This document shows positions 25,240 to 36,829 of a stretch of 48,677 bases of DNA, one piece after another. The notes beneath the pieces are model-generated. The model made no database searches, was not told the origin of the DNA, and saw only the letters and a program-made list of their open reading frames with translations. This DNA is from an uncultured Muribaculaceae bacterium (GTDB taxonomy: Bacteria; Bacteroidota; Bacteroidia; Bacteroidales; Muribaculaceae). Position 1 is the first letter of the stretch; each line of letters begins with the position of its first letter. The translations under genes were made by a program, and so were the position numbers. The DNA is taken from positions 1 to 48,677 of the forward strand of contig CAMXAZ010000015.1 in assembly GCA_947179295.1 (NCBI GenBank), written 5' to 3'.

Positions 25240-26670
25240 TTACTCCCAGTCATCGGTCCGGAACGGAATCAGCGGCAGATAGTTGCCGGCATGAAGATTT
25301 CCGGGCATGAAGTCGCGCCAGCCGTAGCGGACAGCCACCGGTTGCGGCACCTCTTTGCTTGAAACCACCATTTCGTTTGTCTGCCAGTGGAGCCACACGG
25401 AATCGGCCGGGTGGAAGACCTTGTCTGGGCCGGCTACCTCAAAGCCCTGTATGTCATAGTTGCGGCAGATGCCGTCACAGGGAGAGTCGATCGCAACCCA
25501 TGCGGCTCCGTCTTTGAATCGGTGGCTCTTATAGCGCGGACTTTCTACGGGAAACTGCTTCTTGCCGTAAGTCTTGTTAAGCACAAGGTCACACAGACGC
25601 TTGCCTACAGCCGCTTTGTCGGCCGGATGGATGTTGAACCGTTCATATGGTTTCACGAGATCGTTCGTGCAGATGATGCCGCTGTTCGGAATCCGCTCCA
25701 CGGCCTTGCGCTGAGCCTCGCGCAGCAGTGGGGCTTTGCCTTGTTCCGAAGGATCGCCGTATTCATACGGTGCGATCTCAACACTGTAAAACGGTATGTC
25801 ACCGATGGCAATCTGATCTCTCCAGTGTTTTACCATAGCCTCAAGCCGTTCTGCATAGGTCTGCCAGGTGGATACATTGGAGCATCCCTGATACCACAGA
25901 ATACCTTTATAGGTGTAGTTTCTGATGGGTACAAACATAGCGTTATACATCAGCATAGGGCGCAGGTAGTGGACCATCGGTTCGATGTCTTTCGGATCGA
26001 GCGATACATCCTTGTAGGTCTCAAGCAGCTCTCTCGGAGTCCAGCTTTCTACTTTTGCACCGCCATAAGCCGCGCTGACAATGCCCACCGGCACATCAAG
26101 CACATCGCTCATGCGCTTGGCCAGATGCCATGCGAGTGCGCTGAACTCGGTCGAGGTTTCAGGTGACGGTACAGCCCATGAGGCATTAACGGTGTCAACC
26201 GGAGTATAGCTCTGGGTCAAGGGCACGGTGAAAAATCTGACCTTGTCGGCCTGCCGGCGTGAAGACGCTATCTCATCATATCCGTCTTCGGTGCAGCAGC
26301 CGGGAAATCCCTTCAACGGCATCTGCATGTTGGATTGTCCTGAAGCCAGCCATACTTCACCAACGAGCACGTTGCCGATCGTTATCGGATCGCCGTCAGA
26401 AATCGTGATGGTGTGCTTGTCGAAACTGCCGCCGGGGGTTTCAATGGCCAGACACCACTGGCCGGTGCGGTCAGTAGTGGTTGTGTAGGGCTTGTTGTTC
26501 CATGACGGAGTCACGGTCACAGTCGATCCCGGATCGGCGCTCCCGAATATGCGGGCATTGGCATTCTGCTGAAGCACCATGTTGTCACTGATCATAGCCG
26601 AAGGCCTGACCTTTGCCGAGGCTCCTCCTGCTGTCAGCACAAGAGCGAGGGCTATTAAAGAGGTTCTCAT
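25240..26670 (-). CDS. Sialate O-acetylesterase-like SGNH esterase, secreted
   Basis: A 476-residue carbohydrate O-acetylesterase of the SASA/SGNH type with a signal peptide (about 1-19). An N-terminal beta-sandwich (30-100) precedes the catalytic domain. The nucleophile is Ser113 in ASGQSNMQ, and the other visible catalytic residue is His348 in NIHPADK. The residue two before that histidine, an aspartate in classical SGNH triads, is Asn346 here, so acid assistance may come from elsewhere or activity may be lower. Although the family is named for sialate, many Bacteroidetes members deacetylate plant glycans. The gene starts 5 nt after the GH43 gene, which makes xylan or pectin acetyl groups the likelier target. 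Confidence 0.87.
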   Translation of the reverse strand: MRTSLIALALVLTAGGASAKVRPSAMISDNMVLQQNANARIFGSADPGSTVTVTPSWNNKPYTTTTDRTGQWCLAIETPGGSFDKHTITISDGDPITIGNVLVGEVWLASGQSNMQMPLKGFPGCCTEDGYDEIASSRRQADKVRFFTVPLTQSYTPVDTVNASWAVPSPETSTEFSALAWHLAKRMSDVLDVPVGIVSAAYGGAKVESWTPRELLETYKDVSLDPKDIEPMVHYLRPMLMYNAMFVPIRNYTYKGILWYQGCSNVSTWQTYAERLEAMVKHWRDQIAIGDIPFYSVEIAPYEYGDPSEQGKAPLLREAQRKAVERIPNSGIICTNDLVKPYERFNIHPADKAAVGKRLCDLVLNKTYGKKQFPVESPRYKSHRFKDGAAWVAIDSPCDGICRNYDIQGFEVAGPDKVFHPADSVWLHWQTNEMVVSSKEVPQPVAVRYGWRDFMPGNLHAGNYLPLIPFRTDDWE

Positions 26671-26675
26671 TTATT

Positions 26676-28280
<1,605 letters not shown>

Positions 28281-28383
28281 TTAGACGCTTTAGCGGCATA
28301 ATGCCGATGCAATTGCGAAGTTACGAAAAAAAAGCGATTCTATCGCATTGCGGAGGCACAGAGTTTTGGAGGAAATAAAAATA

Positions 28384-28408
28384 AGAGGTTTTTTAAACAA
28401 CGACCTCT
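28384..28408. repeat. Dispersed palindrome, copy D
   Basis: Degenerate copy: AGAGGT, a run of T, AAACAAC, then GACCTCT. The outer arms AGAGGT/ACCTCT are intact, with changes inside. It lies between the GH31 terminator and the GH43 promoter. Confidence 0.6.
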
Positions 28409-28442
28409 AAGCCAGATGTAATTGAATGATGTAATTCATAAG

Positions 28443-28490
28443 AAAAGTCCATGACTTGTGGCGCTTTGTCACAAGTCATGGACTTTTTTT
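28443..28490 (-). terminator. Terminator after GH31
   Basis: Perfect 18-bp stem: AAAAGTCCATGACTTGTG (28443-28460) with its complement at 28470-28487, and a 9-nt loop. Oligo-T runs flank it on both strands (minus: GGACTTTTCTT), so it can work in both directions. It is 20 nt after the GH31 stop and shows GH31 and GH43 to be separate transcripts. Confidence 0.92.
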
Positions 28491-28509
28491 GGGGGGAGAG
28501 AAAGACTGT

Positions 28510-30891
28510 TTAGCGGATACGGATTGCCAGAGGCTTGCCGACGTTCCATTTGACTTTGAATGTCAGCATGGACTCGCTGCGGTCAAATTTCCATGCTCCG
28601 CGTTTCAGCTGCTGTCCGTCAACGCTGACCGATGACGGGTCGCCGTCAACAAGGTGAATCCGGAATGTCAGATCCTTGACTTTAGGCGCTCCCGGATATG
28701 TGCCTTGGGCCGAGACATCAAGATTTATTCCTTCAATGGAGGCTTCGCCGGTGAAATTTATAAGCGAATAAGCTCCTTCATCGAGTGAGCCGGGCGATTT
28801 GCGGTCATCTTCAAACAGAGTGTATTCTGATTTGCCGAGATAGGGATAATAGTTTATCGTATAACGGTCGGTGCGGTAGTCTTCTGTCGACTTCATGTCA
28901 TAGTCGGCCTGCGGGATGATGGCACCTGCGCGAACAAAGAGTGGAAGCACTTCAAGGGGCGCGGGATAGTTGACGGTATCTCCGCCGTTGTAGAATCTGC
29001 CGGGATTGTTGTAGTCAACCCAGAGGCCATCGGGGAAGACAATGGTGCGCCGGGTTGCGCCCTGAGTCATGACCGGAGCCACGAGGATGTCGCGTCCCCA
29101 GAGATATTCATCTGTGATGTCATCGAATCTGTCAGATCCGGGACTGTAGAAATTGAGCGGGCGCACAAGGGGCAGACCCTGCGAGGCATTTTCGTAGGCC
29201 AGCGTGTAGTTGTATGGCAGCCATCTGTAGCGTTCCTTGATCAGGGGCAGGATTATGTGCTGTTGGTCCGGATAATTGTAAGGTTCTGCCGTAGCCTGGG
29301 CATGAGTGCGGAGGATAGGGGAGAAGGTGCCGAGCTGGAGCCAGCGCACATAAAGTTCAGGATCATATGGAGCTTCAGGGTCGATTGCGAAACCGCCCAC
29401 ATCGTGACTCATGTAGCCCAGGCCGCTCAGCCCGGAGTTGAGCATGATGGTGATCTGCGGTTGCAGGCCTCCCCAAGAGCGTGAGACGTCAGTTGACCAG
29501 GGGTAGACGCTGTAGCGCTGCAGACCGGTTGTGCCTCCGCGCATCATGGTCATGAGCCTGCGGTCTGGAAACTCCGAGGCAAACAGGTCGGATATGACCG
29601 ATGACCAGTCGTTGCCATAGAGATTATGGTATTCACGGGCGCTGAGTCCGTTGGCATGGATGCCGGTTTCAGGGTGCACTTCGGGTTCGCCGAGATCGCC
29701 CCACCAGCCTCCGACACCTTCAAGGGTAAGAGTCTTGTAGCGTTCGCGCAGCCACGACCGGGTGTCAGGATTAGAGACGTCAAACATGCCGCCTTCGCCG
29801 ACCCATATTTTGACTTCCTGCGGGCCTCCGGTCGAATCCTTGACCAGAAGGCCTTTCGATGCAAGCTCATTGTAGTTTTCAAGACCGCGTCCGTTGCGGA
29901 GAATGTAGGGCTGGGATATGATGACTGTGTTTACATCGCGTGCCTTCAGATCGGCAAGCATTTTCTTGTGGTCGGGCCACTGCTGCTGATCCCAGGCCAG
30001 ACGCCCCATGTCTTCCTCCTTGCCGTACCAGTAGAGGTCGAGCACGATTCCGTCAAGCGGATAACCGGCCCGTTTTAGAGTGTCGACCACACCGAGAGTC
30101 TCCTGCTGGGTGTGATAGCCATATTTTGAAGTTATGTATCCGAGGGCCCAGAACGGGGGCAGTTTCTGCCGGCCGGTAAGCGCTGACAGTTCGTGTGTCA
30201 CCGAAGCGAGTGATCCGGCGCCGTTGATGAAATAATATGAAACTGGTGACCGTGATTCGCTTGTGTAGACAATCGGATTAGACATGATCATACTGGCGGC
30301 TGCAAAGTCGTCGAACACAACAGCATAGCCGTTTGATGAGAGAAACAGCGGCATGGTGATGTTCATCTGACGGATGCGCTCTTCGCCGGCGGTATAGCCG
30401 TAGTTCTGTTTGTTGTACATCACAAGGGTGTCACCGGCAAGGTTGAAACTGTAGCCGCGTTCGCCTGCGCCGTAGAATGATCCTCTGCCTACGGTCGACA
30501 GTTCGAGCCGTCTCTGTCCGTCGGCGAGTGTTCGAAGGCCGTTGTCACTTACTGAGCGTTTCGGGCCGGCGCTGATGTCGACAGAGCCGGTGAGGCTGTC
30601 TACGCGGACAACTATTCCGCCTCCGGTTGTCATCACGCAGATGCCCGGAGCCGTGCTCACTGATGAAGTTCCGCTTTGGCCTTTCAATACCGAAGTGGCG
30701 GTTTCCGGCAAAGTCTCTCCGGCATTCCAGTTGCTAACTTTGATGATATTGTCACTTACGGCGCTGACTCTGATATGCTGTCCGCCCGGTGTCTGAAAAC
30801 AGATCTCATTTTGCTGTGCGATGGCACAGTGAGGAATTACGCCGGCAAGCACAAGCGTGGCTATGGCCTTGATCTGACCGTTGATTTTCAT
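28510..30891 (-). CDS. Glycoside hydrolase family 31 (alpha-xylosidase / alpha-glucosidase type), secreted
   Basis: A 793-residue protein with a signal peptide (about 1-25). Order: N-terminal beta-sandwich, (beta/alpha)8 barrel (about 245-590), C-terminal beta domains including a DUF5110-like segment (about 670-740; YYPYLGKSEYTLFEDD). Nucleophile Asp399 in GWWGDLGEPEVHP; acid/base Asp468 in WSTDVSRSW. The DLGEPE form of the nucleophile motif occurs in a GH31 branch that includes bacterial alpha-glucosyltransferases, so transglycosylation is possible besides alpha-xylosidase action. Neighbouring genes suggest hemicellulose breakdown. It has its own promoter and terminator. Confidence 0.92.
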   Translation of the reverse strand: MKINGQIKAIATLVLAGVIPHCAIAQQNEICFQTPGGQHIRVSAVSDNIIKVSNWNAGETLPETATSVLKGQSGTSSVSTAPGICVMTTGGGIVVRVDSLTGSVDISAGPKRSVSDNGLRTLADGQRRLELSTVGRGSFYGAGERGYSFNLAGDTLVMYNKQNYGYTAGEERIRQMNITMPLFLSSNGYAVVFDDFAAASMIMSNPIVYTSESRSPVSYYFINGAGSLASVTHELSALTGRQKLPPFWALGYITSKYGYHTQQETLGVVDTLKRAGYPLDGIVLDLYWYGKEEDMGRLAWDQQQWPDHKKMLADLKARDVNTVIISQPYILRNGRGLENYNELASKGLLVKDSTGGPQEVKIWVGEGGMFDVSNPDTRSWLRERYKTLTLEGVGGWWGDLGEPEVHPETGIHANGLSAREYHNLYGNDWSSVISDLFASEFPDRRLMTMMRGGTTGLQRYSVYPWSTDVSRSWGGLQPQITIMLNSGLSGLGYMSHDVGGFAIDPEAPYDPELYVRWLQLGTFSPILRTHAQATAEPYNYPDQQHIILPLIKERYRWLPYNYTLAYENASQGLPLVRPLNFYSPGSDRFDDITDEYLWGRDILVAPVMTQGATRRTIVFPDGLWVDYNNPGRFYNGGDTVNYPAPLEVLPLFVRAGAIIPQADYDMKSTEDYRTDRYTINYYPYLGKSEYTLFEDDRKSPGSLDEGAYSLINFTGEASIEGINLDVSAQGTYPGAPKVKDLTFRIHLVDGDPSSVSVDGQQLKRGAWKFDRSESMLTFKVKWNVGKPLAIRIR

Positions 30892-30933
30892 ATACTGATG
30901 TGTTTTAGACTGATGATAAAATTTTACGCGTCA

Positions 30934-30965
30934 CAAATTTACAACAAATCATCAGAAAAAATCAA
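30934..30965 (-). promoter_or_regulatory. Promoter of GH31
   Basis: Minus strand TTGA (30965-30962), a 20-nt spacer and TAAATTTG (30941-30934), followed by a short leader of about 40 nt to the ATG at 30891. Confidence 0.5.
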
Positions 30966-31022
30966 ATGCCGGTTCTTAAATTTTCTTTTTCGGAATGGTT
31001 TCCGTGTTTTTGGTGAAAAAAC

Positions 31023-31055
31023 AGAAAGACGGACAGCTGTTGAAAGCTCTCCGTC
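31023..31055 (-). terminator. Terminator of the arabinose operon
   Basis: GACGGA-c-AGCT (31028-31038) pairs with AGCT-c-TCCGTC (31045-31055). The minus-strand copy is followed by TTTCTGTTTTTT. It lies about 40 nt after the araB-like stop. Confidence 0.8.
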
Positions 31056-31095
31056 CTTCTTATTGGATAGTTTTGTCAGTTCTTGTGGAGCCGAA

Positions 31096-32694
31096 TTATC
31101 GTTTGGCTTCGCAGGCTGCATGTTCGATGGCCAGACCTTGCTTGTATGTCTCGATGTAGCGGTTGAAGCCTTCCACATCGGCCGGGTCAGGGGCGATTTC
31201 AGTGCCTGCATCTCCGAGAAACACCCGGTCGTTGAGGAAGCCTGCAAGTGACAGCCCTTTGTCGTTGTTGACAAGATAGGATGCCAGAAGCGCTATGCCC
31301 CATGCGCCACCTTCGCCGGCGGTCTCCATGACGGAGATCGGAGAGTTGAGCGCCGCTGCGAGTATTCTCTGGCCAACGCCTTTGGTCTTGAACAGACCGC
31401 CGTGGCCTGTGATACGGTCTACTTCCACTTTCTCTTCGTTGAAAAGGATGTCATTCCCGATTTTCAACACAGCCACGGATGCATAGAGATTTGCGCGCAT
31501 GAAATTGGCGAGGTTGAATCTGTCAGCGGCTGAACGGACGAAAAGCGGACGTCCTTCGGTCAGGCCGGTCACAGGTTCACCGGAATAGTAGTTGTAGGAA
31601 ATCAGGCCGCCGCAGTCGGGGTCTCCGTTGAGGGCATTCTCATAGAGTTTGCCAAACACCTCGTTCATGTCAACCGGCACGCCGAGCAGTTGCTGGTATT
31701 CTTTGAAAAGGCTCACCCATGCGTTGAGATCTGATGTGCAGTTGTTGCAGTGGACCATCGCAACGAGGCTTCCGTCAGGAGTGGTCACCATGTCGATCAT
31801 CTCATAAGGCTTGGAGAGATCTTTCTCAAGAACGATCATTGAGAAAGACGAGGTTCCGGCCGACACGTTGCCGGTGCGCTGCAACACGGCGTTGGTAGCT
31901 ACCATGCCGGTTCCAGCATCGCCTTCAGGCGGGCAGAATGGAGCTCCGGGCTGCAGATGGCCCGACACGTCAAGCCTTCTGGCGCCTTCCGCCGTGAGTT
32001 TGCCGGCATCCTGTCCGGCCGAAAGCACTTCAGGAAGTATATCGGTCAAAGTCCAGGGATAGGCCTTGTCTTTGATCAGCGAGTCGAACTTGCCGACCAT
32101 TTCAGCCGAATAGTTTCCGGTGGAGGGGTCAATGGGAATCATGCCGGAGGCATCGCCTACGCCAAGCACTTTCCTGCCGGTCAGTTTCCAGTGGATATAG
32201 CCTGCGAGTGTGGTCAGATAGTCGATGTCTTTCACATGTTCCTCTCCGTTGAGTATAGCCTGATAGAGGTGAGAGATGCTCCATCTGAGAGGGATGTTGT
32301 AGACGAAGAGCTCCGACAGCCGGGCTGCGGCAGGTCCGGTATTGGTGTTGCGCCATGTCCGGAAGGGCACGAGGATTTCACCGTCAGCTCCGAAAGGCAT
32401 ATAGCCGTGCATCATGGCGCTGACGCCGATTGCTGCAAGATGTTCGATTTCGATATCGAAATCTTTGCGTACGTTCGAACGCAGGTCGGCATAGGCATCC
32501 TGCAGACCATACCAGATAGCTTCTGTGCTGTAGGTCCACAGACCGTCGGCGAGTTGGTTTTCCCACTCATGACAGCCTTGTGCTATCGGCTTGTTCTCAC
32601 CGTCGATCAGCACGGCTTTGATTCGGGTGGACCCCAGTTCGATTCCGAGGATCGCCTTGCCCTGTTCGATTGTTGTTTTCGGATCAAGTTGCAT
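31096..32694 (-). CDS. araB: L-ribulokinase-like FGGY carbohydrate kinase
   Basis: Phosphorylates L-ribulose in the arabinose pathway. The product has 532 residues with the FGGY N-terminal phosphate-binding block [17 protein letters not shown] (15-31) and the C-terminal ATP-site block [20 protein letters not shown]. The family is diverse, and this type is only distantly like E. coli AraB; assignment to ribulose rests on its place directly after araA (14-nt gap) and araD. Last gene of the operon. Confidence 0.88.
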   Translation of the reverse strand: MQLDPKTTIEQGKAILGIELGSTRIKAVLIDGENKPIAQGCHEWENQLADGLWTYSTEAIWYGLQDAYADLRSNVRKDFDIEIEHLAAIGVSAMMHGYMPFGADGEILVPFRTWRNTNTGPAAARLSELFVYNIPLRWSISHLYQAILNGEEHVKDIDYLTTLAGYIHWKLTGRKVLGVGDASGMIPIDPSTGNYSAEMVGKFDSLIKDKAYPWTLTDILPEVLSAGQDAGKLTAEGARRLDVSGHLQPGAPFCPPEGDAGTGMVATNAVLQRTGNVSAGTSSFSMIVLEKDLSKPYEMIDMVTTPDGSLVAMVHCNNCTSDLNAWVSLFKEYQQLLGVPVDMNEVFGKLYENALNGDPDCGGLISYNYYSGEPVTGLTEGRPLFVRSAADRFNLANFMRANLYASVAVLKIGNDILFNEEKVEVDRITGHGGLFKTKGVGQRILAAALNSPISVMETAGEGGAWGIALLASYLVNNDKGLSLAGFLNDRVFLGDAGTEIAPDPADVEGFNRYIETYKQGLAIEHAACEAKR

Positions 32695-32708
32695 TGCGGT
32701 CTTCTGAC

Positions 32709-34238
32709 TTATCGGTTGAGCATGTAATAGACATCGTTGATGCGCATCTCACGCTTGAAATTCTCGATGGTTGTGTCCTTGTCGATATGAAGCATTTCGA
32801 TGCCGGCCATTTCGGCATAGTCTGCCCAGTATTCGGGAGTGACACCGTAGGCGAAGCATGAGTGGTGGGTGCCTCCGGCGAGAATCCATGCTGCGGCTCC
32901 GGTGGCGAAGTCGGGCATCGGTTTCCAGAGAGCCGATGCTACCGGCAGTTTGGGGAGCGGTTTGGATTTCAGACATTCGACATCGTTGACAATCAGGCGG
33001 AAGCGGTTGCCCATATCAATGACAGTGGCGGTTACGCCGAGGCCGGGTTTCGAGGTGAATACCAGACGGGCGGTAAGAGCCTTGCGGATGCCGATGCCGA
33101 GGAAATGTACTTCAAGATGAGGCTTACGCTCTGCTATGAGAGGACAGATCTCAAGCATATGGGCCTGAAGGATAGAGCTTTCATTGCCGTCGAAATTGAG
33201 GGTGTAGTCTTCAAGGAAGGAGCATCCGCCGGGGAGACCCTGGTTCATGACCCACAGAGTGCGGTAGAGGGCTGCTGATTTCCAGTCACCTTCGGCTCCG
33301 AAGCCGTAGCCTTCAGCCATCAGCCGCTGTGATGCGAGGCCGGGTATCTGGTCAAAGCCTTCGAAGTGCGGATCATTTATGTCATCAGTGCCGAGATCGT
33401 CAAAGTTGGTAGTGAATGCCTTGGCTCCTTTGTCCTGGAGGCAGGCGCGGATTGCGAGTTCGGCGCGGGCGGCATTCCAGACCGATTTGTGTTCAGGAGT
33501 TGTGGCGTCAGCGATTTTCGGATCAAAATCATAGGTGGCGAGGTAGGTGTCGAAAAGAGCCTGGGTTGCCTCATCGGTGACTTTTTTGTGATATTCCATC
33601 AGTTCGCTGACGGGACAGTAGTCCACGTGGTAGCCTAACTGCATTTCGGCTGCAACCTTGTCACCGTCAGTGACAGCCACGTTGTTCATCTGGTCGCCGA
33701 AGCGGATGACTCTCATGTCCTGTGCGTCGGCCCATGCCGCGGCCACTCGTGACCAGACGGCTATGCGTTCCTGGATGGCCTTGTCTTTCCAATAGCCTAC
33801 AACTACTTTGCGGCGGATGTTCAGACGGGCGCAGATGTGGCCGAATTCGCGGTCGCCGTGGGCGCTCTGGTTGAGATTCATGAAGTCCATGTCCATAGTC
33901 TCCCAGGGAATTTCGGCATTGTACTGGGTGTGGAAATGGAGCAGCGGCTTGCGGAGCTGCTGCAGACCGTGAATCCACATTTTGGCCGGTGAGAATGTGT
34001 GCATCCAGGTGATCACACCGACGCAGCGTGAGTCGTTGTTGGCGGCTTTCATGATTTCTTCAACTTCGCGTGAAGAGTTGGCGGTGCCTTTATAGACCAC
34101 TTTCATCGGTATCACGCCGGAAGCGTTGAGGCCTTCGACCATTTCTTTTGAGTGGGCGTCGACTTTTACAACTGCGTCGCCGCCGTATAAGAGCTGTGCT
34201 CCGGTGATCCACCAGAGTTCGTTGTTTTCAAATGCCAT
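32709..34238 (-). CDS. araA: L-arabinose isomerase
   Basis: Converts L-arabinose to L-ribulose with Mn2+. Length 509 and the N-terminus [20 protein letters not shown] are diagnostic, as are [17 protein letters not shown] (about 73-89), [31 protein letters not shown] (active-site loop, about 102-132), and [15 protein letters not shown]. It lies between araD (73-nt gap) and the kinase. Confidence 0.96.
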   Translation of the reverse strand: MAFENNELWWITGAQLLYGGDAVVKVDAHSKEMVEGLNASGVIPMKVVYKGTANSSREVEEIMKAANNDSRCVGVITWMHTFSPAKMWIHGLQQLRKPLLHFHTQYNAEIPWETMDMDFMNLNQSAHGDREFGHICARLNIRRKVVVGYWKDKAIQERIAVWSRVAAAWADAQDMRVIRFGDQMNNVAVTDGDKVAAEMQLGYHVDYCPVSELMEYHKKVTDEATQALFDTYLATYDFDPKIADATTPEHKSVWNAARAELAIRACLQDKGAKAFTTNFDDLGTDDINDPHFEGFDQIPGLASQRLMAEGYGFGAEGDWKSAALYRTLWVMNQGLPGGCSFLEDYTLNFDGNESSILQAHMLEICPLIAERKPHLEVHFLGIGIRKALTARLVFTSKPGLGVTATVIDMGNRFRLIVNDVECLKSKPLPKLPVASALWKPMPDFATGAAAWILAGGTHHSCFAYGVTPEYWADYAEMAGIEMLHIDKDTTIENFKREMRINDVYYMLNR

Positions 34239-34311
34239 ATCTGTTTGTTTTTTGTATTTCTGTCTGTGTTATCTGTATTATTTGAATTGTAAGAATTCGT
34301 CTTGCAGCTTT

Positions 34312-35007
34312 TCAATCCTGTTTGCCCTGGCCGTAATATGCTCCTGGGCCGTGCTTGCGGTTGTAGTGTTTCTCGATGAGGAGCGGGTTCATGGTCAGCG
34401 CCGGATTGATGGTTCGGGCTATGAATGCCATCTTGGCTACCTGTTCGAGCACTACTGCGTTATGGACTGCGTCAGCCGGATCTTTGCCCCAGGTAAAAGG
34501 CCCGTGGTTTTTTACCAGAACTGCCGGTGTGGCTGTCGGGTCGATGTCGGCGAAGCGTCTGACGATAACGTTGCCGGTTTCAAGTTCATAGTCACCTCTG
34601 ACTTCTTCTGCTGTCATGTCGGCTGTGCAGGGGATGTCTTTGTGGAAATAGTCGGCATGGGTGGTGCCTATGTTGGGTATGTCAAGGCCGGCCTGTGACC
34701 AGGCGGTGGCATAGGTGGAGTGAGTGTGGACAACTCCGCCGATAGCCGGAAAAGCCCGGTAGAGAGCGAGATGAGTGGGGGTGTCAGAAGATGGGCGCAA
34801 CTTGCCTTCTACGATATTTCCTTCAAGGTCAACCACCACCATGTCGTCAGCAGTCATTTTGTCGTAGTCGAGACCGCTCGGCTTGATTGCGACGAGCCCT
34901 TTTTCACGGTCTATGCCTGAGACATTGCCCCAGGTGTAGATGACGAGTCCTTGCTTTACCAGTTCGAGATTGGCGTGAAAGACTTTTTCTTTAAGTTCCT
35001 GTAACAT
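34312..35007 (-). CDS. araD: L-ribulose-5-phosphate 4-epimerase
   Basis: Makes D-xylulose 5-phosphate from L-ribulose 5-phosphate, joining arabinose to the pentose-phosphate pathway. Class II aldolase fold, 231 residues. The zinc ligands are His94 and His96 (VVHTHS) and His168 (KNHGPFTWG). Asp75 in SSDTPTH is the expected catalytic aspartate. [19 protein letters not shown] is the phosphate-binding stretch. Confidence 0.95.
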   Translation of the reverse strand: MLQELKEKVFHANLELVKQGLVIYTWGNVSGIDREKGLVAIKPSGLDYDKMTADDMVVVDLEGNIVEGKLRPSSDTPTHLALYRAFPAIGGVVHTHSTYATAWSQAGLDIPNIGTTHADYFHKDIPCTADMTAEEVRGDYELETGNVIVRRFADIDPTATPAVLVKNHGPFTWGKDPADAVHNAVVLEQVAKMAFIARTINPALTMNPLLIEKHYNRKHGPGAYYGQGKQD

Positions 35008-35081
35008 TATATAGATAGTAATATATACAAATGTAAATCAATATAAACAATTATTCGGCTGGTTTTGTTCAGAGAGCCATA

Positions 35082-36770
35082 TTACCAGAAGTAATAGTAG
35101 AAAGCGGCTGTGATGCCGAGAATGATAACGGTGTGGATGATGTCCCAGTGGTTCCAGCTTGCGCGGGTTGCGGCCCGCTGTTCCGGAGTTGAGGTGCCGA
35201 ACACAAGTCCGCGTATCTTTTCCTGGTCAGGCGCTTTGGTGAAGAGGCTGACAATTATCACAACCAGGAGGCAGAACACCAGCATCCATCCGCAGAAGAA
35301 GAGCCAGTTGGTGTCGTAGAACAGATACTGGAAGAGGCTGCTGTCGCCGTCGGGCACTACGGCCGCATTGCTGTAATAGATCTTGGCTCCGAGTCGGGTC
35401 AGACCGATTACGAGGCCGGCGATAAGTCCCCACATGCCGCCCTGGGCTGACGCGCGTTTCCAGCAGATGCCCATGAGGAATGCGGCTGCGATGCCGGGGG
35501 CGAGCACTGACTGCACGTCCTGCAGATAGAGGTAGAGCACATCGCCGACGGAGCGCATTACAGGTATCCAGAGAATGCCGAGAGCCACGATGACCACTGT
35601 GGCGGCCTGGCCGATGCGCACGAGCTTTTTAGGGTCGGTTTTCGGACGGAAGCGCTGATAGAAGTCAATGGTGAACAGAGCGGCTGAGGAGTTGAAGAGA
35701 GATGCGAGCGATGACATGAGCGCTGCGAGGATTCCGCATACAATCAAGCCTTTCACACCTGCCGGAAGCAGTTTGGCTACAAGGGTGGGGAAGGCGGCGT
35801 CGGAGTTCGGAAGTCCGTTTTCAGTCAGCGGAAGGAAGTCGCCGAGATTCTGATGGAGGGCGAAGGCGATCATGCCGGGAATGAGGAAGAGGAATACAGG
35901 GAGCAGTTTGAGGTAGGCACCGAAGATTGTGCCTCGGCGGGCCTCACGCTCGTTTTTGCCTGAGAGCACGCGCTGCACTATGAACTGGTCGGTACACCAG
36001 TACCAGAAGCCTATGACCGCCGAACCTATAAGCGCGCCGAGCCAGGGATATTGCGGATCGCGGTTGTCGCGTATGAGGTTGGTCATGGTGTCGCCATACT
36101 GGTTGACTTCCACCGAGGAGCAGATTTCCATCATCTTGTCCCATCCGCCGAGTTCCTTAAGGCCGAGCACGAGGATGATCACTGATCCGAGCAGCAGGAT
36201 CGGAGTCTGGAGCACGGAGGTGTAGAGCACGGATTTCATGCCGCCGAAGATGGTGTAGAGGGCAGTGATCACTACAAGTCCGATGGCTGCGATCCAGAAG
36301 AAGTCGATGCCCCAGAGAGTGTCGATACCGAACACCTGCTGGAACACGAGTCCGCCGGCATAAACTGTTACTGCGACTTTAGTCAGCACGTAGCTTATCA
36401 GAGAGATAAGTGAGAGAATGGTTCGGGAGGCCGAGTTGTAGCGGCGTTCGAGAAATTCAGGCATCGTTATGACCATAGAGCGCGAATAGAACGGCACGAA
36501 GACCCATCCGAGCAGAAGGATCATCCAGCCCTGGATTTCCCAATGGGCCATTGCCATGCCGCTTGATGCTCCGGAGCCGGCCAGGCCTATAAGATGTTCC
36601 GAACCGATGTTAGAGGCGAAAATCGAAGCGCCGATTGCAATCCAGGTTGCGTCTTTACCGCCAAGGAAATAGTCTTCGGCATTGTTTTGTTTCTGGCGCA
36701 TCACCCATACGATGATGCCGATGAGCGCTACAAAAAATATAGCGATGACAATCCAGTCTAATAGAGCCAT
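35082..36770 (-). CDS. Sodium/solute symporter (SSS family), probably for arabinose
   Basis: A 562-residue integral membrane protein with about 14 helices. The N-terminal stretch EDYFLGGKDATWIAIGASIFASNIGSEHLIGLAG is the SGLT/SSS signature, including the Na+-site region. The internal WTYP-like region and the long loop with YLQDVQSVLAPGIAAAF fit the sugar-transporting branch (SGLT-like). L-arabinose as substrate is inferred from position between galM and araD. Confidence 0.9.
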   Translation of the reverse strand: MALLDWIVIAIFFVALIGIIVWVMRQKQNNAEDYFLGGKDATWIAIGASIFASNIGSEHLIGLAGSGASSGMAMAHWEIQGWMILLLGWVFVPFYSRSMVITMPEFLERRYNSASRTILSLISLISYVLTKVAVTVYAGGLVFQQVFGIDTLWGIDFFWIAAIGLVVITALYTIFGGMKSVLYTSVLQTPILLLGSVIILVLGLKELGGWDKMMEICSSVEVNQYGDTMTNLIRDNRDPQYPWLGALIGSAVIGFWYWCTDQFIVQRVLSGKNEREARRGTIFGAYLKLLPVFLFLIPGMIAFALHQNLGDFLPLTENGLPNSDAAFPTLVAKLLPAGVKGLIVCGILAALMSSLASLFNSSAALFTIDFYQRFRPKTDPKKLVRIGQAATVVIVALGILWIPVMRSVGDVLYLYLQDVQSVLAPGIAAAFLMGICWKRASAQGGMWGLIAGLVIGLTRLGAKIYYSNAAVVPDGDSSLFQYLFYDTNWLFFCGWMLVFCLLVVIIVSLFTKAPDQEKIRGLVFGTSTPEQRAATRASWNHWDIIHTVIILGITAAFYYYFW

Positions 36771-36829
36771 AATTTAAATTGATGATTTTAGAGTGTCAGA
36801 TTCTGAGTTAATATAGTATATGTGTAGAA

